A stretch of 6,047 bases of DNA from an uncultured Collinsella sp. Lineage in GTDB: Bacteria > Actinomycetota > Coriobacteriia > Coriobacteriales > Coriobacteriaceae. The DNA lies in contig UQIB01000053.1 in assembly GCA_900541015.1 (NCBI GenBank), positions 1 to 6,047 of the forward strand, written 5' to 3'. This document shows positions 1-4,600 of the stretch, piece by piece. Position 1 is the stretch's first letter, and the number at the start of each line of letters is the position of its first letter. The position numbers and the translations under genes were made by a program. The notes under the pieces are model-generated. The model was not told where the DNA came from and searched no databases. It saw only the letters and a program-made list of their open reading frames with translations.

Positions 1-216
1 CTGTAGTCGGTCACCACCGCGGCGCCCAGCTGGCCCCAGTCGAACTTGGGATAGCTCTCGGTCGCACCAAAGTTGTTGTCGTACAGCAGCACCTGATAGC
101 GACCGGTCGTTGCCGTGTCAGAACTCGGCAGATACGTCACGCTGTGCTGGCCCGCGTTGAGCGAAAAATCGCCCTGGGCCCGCAGCAGCTTGTCCTCAAA
201 GCCCGAACCGGCTCAT
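1..216 (-). pseudogene. Broken gene remnant, probably C-terminal part of an aryl-sulfate sulfotransferase (partial at window edge)
   Basis: A well-placed ATG at 216-214 reads only M-S-R-F-G-L before TGA at 198-196. The frame one base further on is open from 212 to the window edge (70 codons) and looks coding: GC-rich third positions and a protein-like sequence. It contains FEDKLL, then GQHSVTYLP, then YQVLLYDNN, then FDWGQLGAAVVTDY. The order (F-x-DKLL, GQH, short linker, hydrophobic strand ending in DNN/DNG, then a strand near a tyrosine) resembles the C-terminal propeller blades of ASST-type aryl-sulfate sulfotransferases, where a QH motif carries an active-site histidine. That match is from memory and moderate. 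Those enzymes have several hundred residues before this point, which are absent here, so an internal deletion joining the native start to a distal segment is the simplest reading. Alternatives are a sequencing or assembly frameshift, an unrelated family, or +1 recoding at CTT TGA. The gene continues left of the window. Confidence 0.5.
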
Positions 217-221
217 TGCCA

Positions 222-228
222 CTCCTTT
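222..228 (-). promoter_or_regulatory. Ribosome binding site of the broken left-edge gene
   Basis: On the minus strand AAAGGAG lies five bases before the ATG at 216-214. A near-consensus Shine-Dalgarno at good spacing suggests that this ATG was a genuine start codon, although the frame it opens stops after six codons. That is the main reason for treating the downstream segment as a damaged gene rather than random sequence. Confidence 0.65.
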
Positions 229-264
229 CTATTTCTGGGTCCATCTTCTCACTGTTGGCGGCCG

Positions 265-303
265 GAAATGATCCGTTTTCCTCCGTCCCCGAGAGGTCAT
301 TTT
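265..303. repeat. Imperfect inverted repeat directly after the dehydrogenase stop codon
   Basis: On the plus strand AAATGATC (266-273) can pair with GGTCATTT (295-302), allowing one G-T wobble, to give an eight-pair stem with a loop of about 21 bases. The stem sits immediately next to the stop codon of the dehydrogenase (304-306). The plus strand then continues in T up to 305; the minus strand has only ATTTCC after the stem, so it is a weak terminator in the direction of transcription. It could be a weak 3' end structure, an mRNA-stabilising hairpin, or one copy of an interspersed intergenic repeat. The 87-base gap it lies in (217-303) has no strong terminator, so read-through into the left-edge remnant is possible. 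Confidence 0.35.
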
Positions 304-1263
304 TTAGTACTTGAAGAAGCCCTCGCCCGAGCTTTCGCCCAGCTTGCCTTCGTCGAGCATTTTCTTGAGGACGGATGCCATGGCCTTAAAGTTGTAGGGC
401 ATCATCATCTTCTTGAGCAGCGGGCTCACCAGGCCCGGGACCTTCTGATACTGCATAACGATGTTGTACGCCGTCTGGATGCCCACGGTGTCGAATACGC
501 GGAACGGGCCCTTGGGAGCGCCGGTGCCGCGCGTCCACGCGAGGTCGATGCTCTTGGGGTCACTCACACCCGAGACATACAGGTCAAGGCCCGAAAGCAG
601 CCATGGCACCAGCATGGAATTGAGCAGATAGCCGTTCTTTTCCTTGTTGACGGGCAGGGCAAGCATACGGATATCGTTAGCAAAGTCGACGAGCTCATCG
701 AAATAGCGCTTGTCGGTTTGGCTCTGGGCCATGACCTCGGTCATGTTGTTCTTCCAGATGGAGTTGGCAAAGTGCAGCGACAGGTACTTCTCGGGACGAC
801 CAGTGTACTTGGCAAAGGTGCTCGGCAGCAGCGTGGAGGAGTTGGTCACGACGACAGTCTTTTGCGGGAGGACCGGGGCGAGCTTCTTGTAGAAGTCAAT
901 CTTTGCCTGGGTATCCTCAGCCATAGACTCGATAACCAGGTCGGCGTCAGCCACTGCCTTGGCAAGATCGAGCTCCAGCTTGAGTGTGGAGTAGGCACGC
1001 TCAACGGCGGCGAGCGCCGCTTCCTTGTCGAAGGGCTGGCCGCTATCGGCGATACCGGCGCACCACTCGCCCGTGCCGTCCGCCATGCCCTCGATAGCCG
1101 CGATGTACTCCTCGCGCACATGATCGATCTTGGGCTGGGTGCGGCCGATGCTGCCCTCGCTGCGCAGCCAAATCGTTACATCAAAGCCGCAGTAGGCAGC
1201 CTGAAAGGCAATCTGGCTTCCCAGCACGCCGCCGCCGGCAACGCAAACGGTCTTGTAGCTCAT
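304..1263 (-). CDS. NAD-dependent 3-hydroxyacyl-CoA dehydrogenase
   Basis: Complete 319-residue protein, a normal length for a stand-alone short-chain 3-hydroxyacyl-CoA dehydrogenase. The family interconverts 3-hydroxyacyl-CoA and 3-oxoacyl-CoA with NAD(H) in the cytoplasm. An N-terminal Rossmann domain (about residues 4-190) shows the dinucleotide-binding glycines G10-G-G12-V-L-G15 in VCVAGGGVLGSQIAF and E112 in VIESMAED, at the usual place. Catalytic residues are recognisable: S142/S143 in TNSSTLLPS, and H164 with E176 twelve residues on, the spacing of the family's His-Glu dyad. N215 in GYLLNSMLVPWL matches the conserved Asn of the C-terminal domain (about 200-315), which ends in the usual G-E-G-F-F-K-Y. 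The region after the His reads HFANSIWKNNMTEVM rather than the classical HFFNPVPVMKLVE, marking a divergent subfamily with probably different substrate preference. Start chosen by the Shine-Dalgarno seven bases upstream. Chain length of the substrate and pathway direction cannot be told from sequence; no other beta-oxidation or butyrate genes lie in the window. Confidence 0.93.
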   Translation of the reverse strand: MSYKTVCVAGGGVLGSQIAFQAAYCGFDVTIWLRSEGSIGRTQPKIDHVREEYIAAIEGMADGTGEWCAGIADSGQPFDKEAALAAVERAYSTLKLELDLAKAVADADLVIESMAEDTQAKIDFYKKLAPVLPQKTVVVTNSSTLLPSTFAKYTGRPEKYLSLHFANSIWKNNMTEVMAQSQTDKRYFDELVDFANDIRMLALPVNKEKNGYLLNSMLVPWLLSGLDLYVSGVSDPKSIDLAWTRGTGAPKGPFRVFDTVGIQTAYNIVMQYQKVPGLVSPLLKKMMMPYNFKAMASVLKKMLDEGKLGESSGEGFFKY

Positions 1264-1270
1264 GGAACGG

Positions 1271-1278
1271 TCCTCTCT
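1271..1278 (-). promoter_or_regulatory. Ribosome binding site of the 3-hydroxyacyl-CoA dehydrogenase
   Basis: On the minus strand AGAGAGGA is followed by seven bases and the ATG at 1263-1261. It fixes the start of the dehydrogenase at MSYKTVCVAGGG, which also places the Rossmann glycines at the family's normal distance from the N terminus. Just upstream an eight-base palindrome TTACGTAA (1278-1285) touches the site; it could be chance or a regulator half-site. Confidence 0.75.
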
Positions 1279-1430
1279 TACGTAATTCCATAGATGTGTA
1301 TTTATTCAACCGTAAGGAGGACGCGCGCTGGGGGTGGGTTCTATAAACGGACGGTAATTTGCGGCGAACGGCTACACCTGTTCATTAACTCAGGGCTTTA
1401 CAGGCCGTTTTTTGGCGCTGCTGAACCGCT

Positions 1431-1486
1431 GTTTTCGGAAGTGCGGGGAAAAATCGGGTTTCGCCGACCAGATCGGCTTTTTTGAC
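1431..1486 (+). repeat. Repeat copy A of a convergent inverted pair
   Basis: This 56-base unit aligns without gaps to the minus-strand reading of 1564-1509. I count 38 of 56 identical positions: 20 of 23 in the head (which contains GAAGTGCGG, one variable base, then GAAAAA), almost none in a ten-base middle, and 17 of 23 in the tail, which ends in a T-tract followed by GA one base later. Head and tail at fixed distance with a variable middle suggest two diverged copies of one element rather than a chance palindrome. The head alone forms a 23-base inverted repeat with copy B, so the RNA of either strand could fold across the 88 bases between them. Confidence 0.7.
1463..1483 (+). terminator. 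Weak terminator-like hairpin at the tail of repeat copy A
   Basis: On the plus strand GCCGA (1463-1467) pairs with TCGGC (1473-1477) around a five-base loop and is followed at once by six T (1478-1483). The shape is that of a short Rho-independent terminator, but the stem is only five pairs and no plus-strand gene leads into it. It may belong to the repeat element rather than end a transcript. A competing stem, TCGG (1454-1457) with CCGA (1464-1467), would exclude it. Confidence 0.3.
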
Positions 1487-1508
1487 AACAAAACCGCAGG
1501 TCGCGGGA

Positions 1509-1564
1509 ATCTAAAAAGGCGGTGTGCTCGGGAGGTTCGCGTTTTTCACCGCACTTCTGAAATC
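1509..1564 (-). repeat. Repeat copy B of a convergent inverted pair
   Basis: Read on the minus strand from 1564 to 1509 this unit matches copy A over its full 56 bases, with the conserved head GAAGTGCGG then GAAAAA one base later, a variable middle, and five T at 1517-1513. The two copies point toward each other with a 22-base spacer (1487-1508) that carries its own small hairpin, CCGC (1494-1497) with GCGG (1503-1506). I see no obvious target-site duplication at the outer ends and no transposase, so mobility is not shown. Confidence 0.7.
1513..1552 (-). terminator. Terminator-like hairpin within repeat copy B
   Basis: On the minus strand GCGGTG (1552-1547) pairs with CACCGC (1524-1519) across a 22-base loop, followed by one C and five T (1517-1513). 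It lies about 60 bases beyond the strong terminator of the megaprotein gene and in the same direction, so it could act as a backup. The long loop and six-pair stem make it weak, and it overlaps the head that pairs with copy A, so the two folds compete. Confidence 0.3.
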
Positions 1565-1614
1565 CGAGTCCGCGAAAGGCACCAGCAAGCCCATTTACGC
1601 AACATATGTCCAGC

Positions 1615-1651
1615 AAAAACGGGTGGTAGCCGGTACGACTACCACCCGTTT
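1615..1651 (-). terminator. Strong Rho-independent terminator of the megaprotein gene
   Basis: The arms ACGGGTGGTAG (1619-1629) and CTACCACCCGT (1639-1649) are perfectly complementary around a nine-base loop; two further A-T pairs extend the stem to 13. On the minus strand the stem is followed by five T (1619-1615). It begins 28 bases after the TAG stop at 1682-1680, as expected for a terminator. The plus-strand tail (TTTGTCTT) is poorer, so the main direction is minus. It implies that the dehydrogenase further along needs its own promoter. Confidence 0.92.
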
Positions 1652-1679
1652 GTCTTATATCCGGCTCGAAGTAGGCCAA

Positions 1680-4600
1680 CTACTTCTTAATACCGCGCCC
1701 CAGACGCTTGGCGACCGATGCAACGGCCTCCTCGCTGGCCGGCCCACAGCTCACGCAACCGTCATGGGCACGCATCTGACCGGTGACCTCATCCATCGCG
1801 AGCGGCGCCACCTTCTCGAGCTTAAAGCCCTTACCGGCGCGCATGTTTTCCTTGGCCACGCTGATCATGAGCTTAATGCGGTTGAGCTGGTTGACCTCAG
1901 ACGCACCGGGGTCGTAGTCCACCGCGACGATGTTGCTCTCGGGATGCTGGCGGCGCAGCTCCTTGATCACGGCCTTGCCCACCACGTGATTGGGCAGGCA
2001 CGCGAAGGGCTGCGTGCAGATGATGTTGGGCGCACCGTGATCGATCAGGTCGAGCATCTCGGCCGTGAGCAACCAGCCCTCGCCCATGTTGTTGCACACC
2101 GAAAGCACCGTACGGGCCTTGTCCGCCATGGTGCCGATGCGCTCGGGTACCTCAAAGCGCTCGGACTTCTCGAGCAGCTCTTCCACCGGCGTACGCATCC
2201 AGTCCACGAGCTTAATGAGCGCCTGCATACCAGCGCGCGTAGTGGCAGAGCTTCCCAGCTCGTCCTTCTGCAGCTCGGCGTTGCTCATGGAGTACAGGAA
2301 GAAGTCGAGCAGGCCCGGCACCACGGCCTCGCAGCCCTCGCGCTCGATAACGTCAACCACGTGGTTGTTGGCCGTAGGGTGGAACTTGACCAAGATCTCG
2401 CCGACCACGCCCACGCGCGGCTTGGTGCCCTCGCCCACGAGCGGCATGGTGTCGAACGCGCGGATGGCCTCGCGGCACAGCTTGGTGTAGTTGTGGCGGT
2501 TAAACTTGGGCGCCAGCTTGCGAGCGCGCGCCATGTACTCCTCGTAGAGCGCGTTGGCGGCACCGGGCGTAGCCTCGTACGGGCGGCAGCGATAGAGCAT
2601 CTGCATCATCACGTCGCCAAAGAGCACCGCGTAGACTGCCTGCTTAAGCAGCGCCGGCGTAATCTTAAAGCCAGGGTTGTCCTCGCCCAGCGCCACGGCC
2701 GAAAGCGAGATCACCGGGATCTCGGGGTGGCCGCTCTCGCGCAGGGCCTTGCGGATGAGTGCGATGTAGTTGGTGGCACGGCAGCCGCCGCCGGTCTGGC
2801 TGATAACCACGGCTGTCTTGGACAGGTCGTATCGACCGCTCTCGATGGCCTCCATAATCTGGCCCGTTACCAGGATCGACGGATAGCAAATATCATTGTT
2901 CACATAGCGCAGGCCGGCCTCGACGGCATCGTGATCGGTCGAGGGCAGCAGCTCCAAGTTGTAGCCAGCACCACGGAACACCTCTTTGACCAGGTCAAAG
3001 TGGATCGGCGCCATCTGCGGGCACAGGATGGTGTAGCCCTCCTCGCGCATCTGCTCGGTAAAGGGCACCTTGGGCCACGCGGTCGAAGCACTCTCGCGCT
3101 GCGCCTCGAACGTGTACTTACGGCTCGCGAACGCGGGGGCATCCGTGGAGGGCGCCACCGGCGCGGCATCGCCCTGCTCGTAAGTCTCGCCCGCGGCCGT
3201 AGCATCGGCCAAGCGCTCGGCCTCCTGGTCCTTGAGCGCCGCCATGAGCGAGCGAATACGGATACGCGCGGCGCCCAAGTTGGACACCTCGTCAATCTTG
3301 AGCACGGTGTAAATCTTGCCGCTGGCCTCCAGGATCTCCTGCACCTGATCAGTGGTCAGAGCGTCCAGGCCGCAGCCGAAGGAATTGAGCTGGATCAGGT
3401 CCAGGTCGTTGCGCATCGTCACAAAACGGGCGACGGCGTACAGGCGGCTGTGATACATCCACTGATCGACGACGCGAATCGGACGCTCGGGCTTCACCAG
3501 ATGCGCGAGCGAATCCTCGGTAAAGACCGCAAAGCCAAAGCTCGAGATAAGCTCGGGCAGGGCATGGTTGATCTCGGGGTCGTTATGGTAGGGACGACCG
3601 GCGAGCACGATGCCGTGACCGCCGTGGTCCTCGACCCACTTGAGAGCCTCCTCGCCCATGGTCTGGATATCCTCGTGGAAGCGCGCGTCGGCCTCAAAAG
3701 CAGCGTTGACGGCGGCATCAACCTCGGAGCGCGTGATTTTAGGACCGCGCACGCGACCGCGACCGGCCTCAGCATCGGCCACACGGTCGACGGCGAGCAC
3801 CTGGTACAGGCGGCGCTTGAGCTCGGTCTTGTCGTGATACGGCACAAACGGATACAGGAACTCGATGTTCTGCTCGCGGATCTCGTCAATATTGAGCGCC
3901 AGCGCCGTGGGGTAGCTCATGACGATGGGGCAGTTATAGCAGTTGCCAGCCGTCGGATCCTCCTTGCGCTCCCAACGCACGCACGGCATCCAGATAAAGT
4001 CGACGTCACGGTCGATGAGGTTCATCACGTGGCCATGGCTCATCTTGGCCGGATAGCATACGCTCTCGGACGGCATGGACTCGATGCCCGCCTGGTAGGT
4101 CTTCTTGCTCGACTGGTCGGACAGCTGCACGCTAAAGCCCAGGCGCGTAAAGAACGCGTGCCAGAAGGGGTAGTTCTCGTACATGTTGAGCGCGCGCGGG
4201 ATACCCACGGTGCCGCGCGGGGCTTCGTCGGGGCTCAGGACCTCGCGGTTAAAGAGCAGCTCGTTTTTCTTTTTGAAGAGGTTGGGGGCCTCGGTCTTCT
4301 GCTTTTTGTGGCCGGCGCCCTTCTCGCAGCGGTTGCCGGTAATGAAGCGCCTGCCACCGCCAAAGTCGTTGACGGTAAGCTGGCAGTTGTTGGAGCAACG
4401 GCCGCAGCGGACATGCTTTTGCGTCACGGTAAGGTGCGCGATGTCCTCAGCCGAAAGGATGGTCGAGGTGCCATCGGCACCGGCGCGATCGCGGGCGAGC
4501 AGGGCCGCACCATAGGCGCCCATGCAGCCGGCGATGTCGGGACGCACGGCGTGAACGCCAGTGAGCTGCTCAAACGCACGCAGCGTAGCGTCGGACATAA

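Larger units (their letters stand above)
1264..1679. other. 416-base intergenic region without a supportable gene
   Basis: This stretch separates the dehydrogenase from the upstream megaprotein gene. Open frames exist on both strands but lack ribosome binding sites, run through the terminator and repeats, and look like no protein I know. It contains, from right to left on the transcribed strand, the terminator at 1615-1651, two converging repeat copies (1509-1564 and 1431-1486), and about 150 bases of leader before the dehydrogenase. The dehydrogenase promoter should lie here. The best -10-like element I see on the minus strand is TATAGA at about 1338-1343, with TTCGCC 17 bases further upstream as a poor -35; I do not regard it as established. 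A plus-strand AAGGAGG at 1314-1320 precedes no usable frame. Confidence 0.7.

Noticed and set aside
115..1293. A 392-codon plus-strand open frame covering the dehydrogenase
   Set aside because: It is exactly antisense and in codon register with the dehydrogenase, a common by-product of GC-rich coding sequence. It has no ribosome binding site at its start, shows no recognisable family, and runs across the intergenic hairpin and the left-edge remnant.
1314..1320. AAGGAGG on the plus strand, a perfect Shine-Dalgarno
   Set aside because: The nearest usable start, a GTG about a dozen bases on, reads only seven codons before a stop. It is probably chance.
1431..1564. A CRISPR or tandem repeat array
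   Set aside because: Only two copies exist, in opposite orientation and diverged; no regular direct repeats and no cas genes are seen.
1511..1594. A 27-codon minus-strand frame (ATG at 1594) through repeat copy B; copy A gives similar residues (S-A-x-K-N) in the matching register
   Set aside because: There is no Shine-Dalgarno before the ATG, the frame ends inside the T-tract, and the peptide similarity follows from the nucleotide repeat itself. Without evidence of translation it is better treated as part of the repeat.
1294..1690. Open frames on both strands in the intergenic gap (1294-1485, 1412-1690, 1398-1679)
   Set aside because: They lack ribosome binding sites, cross the strong terminator or the inverted repeats, and have compositions rich in Arg, Cys and Gly typical of non-coding GC-rich DNA.
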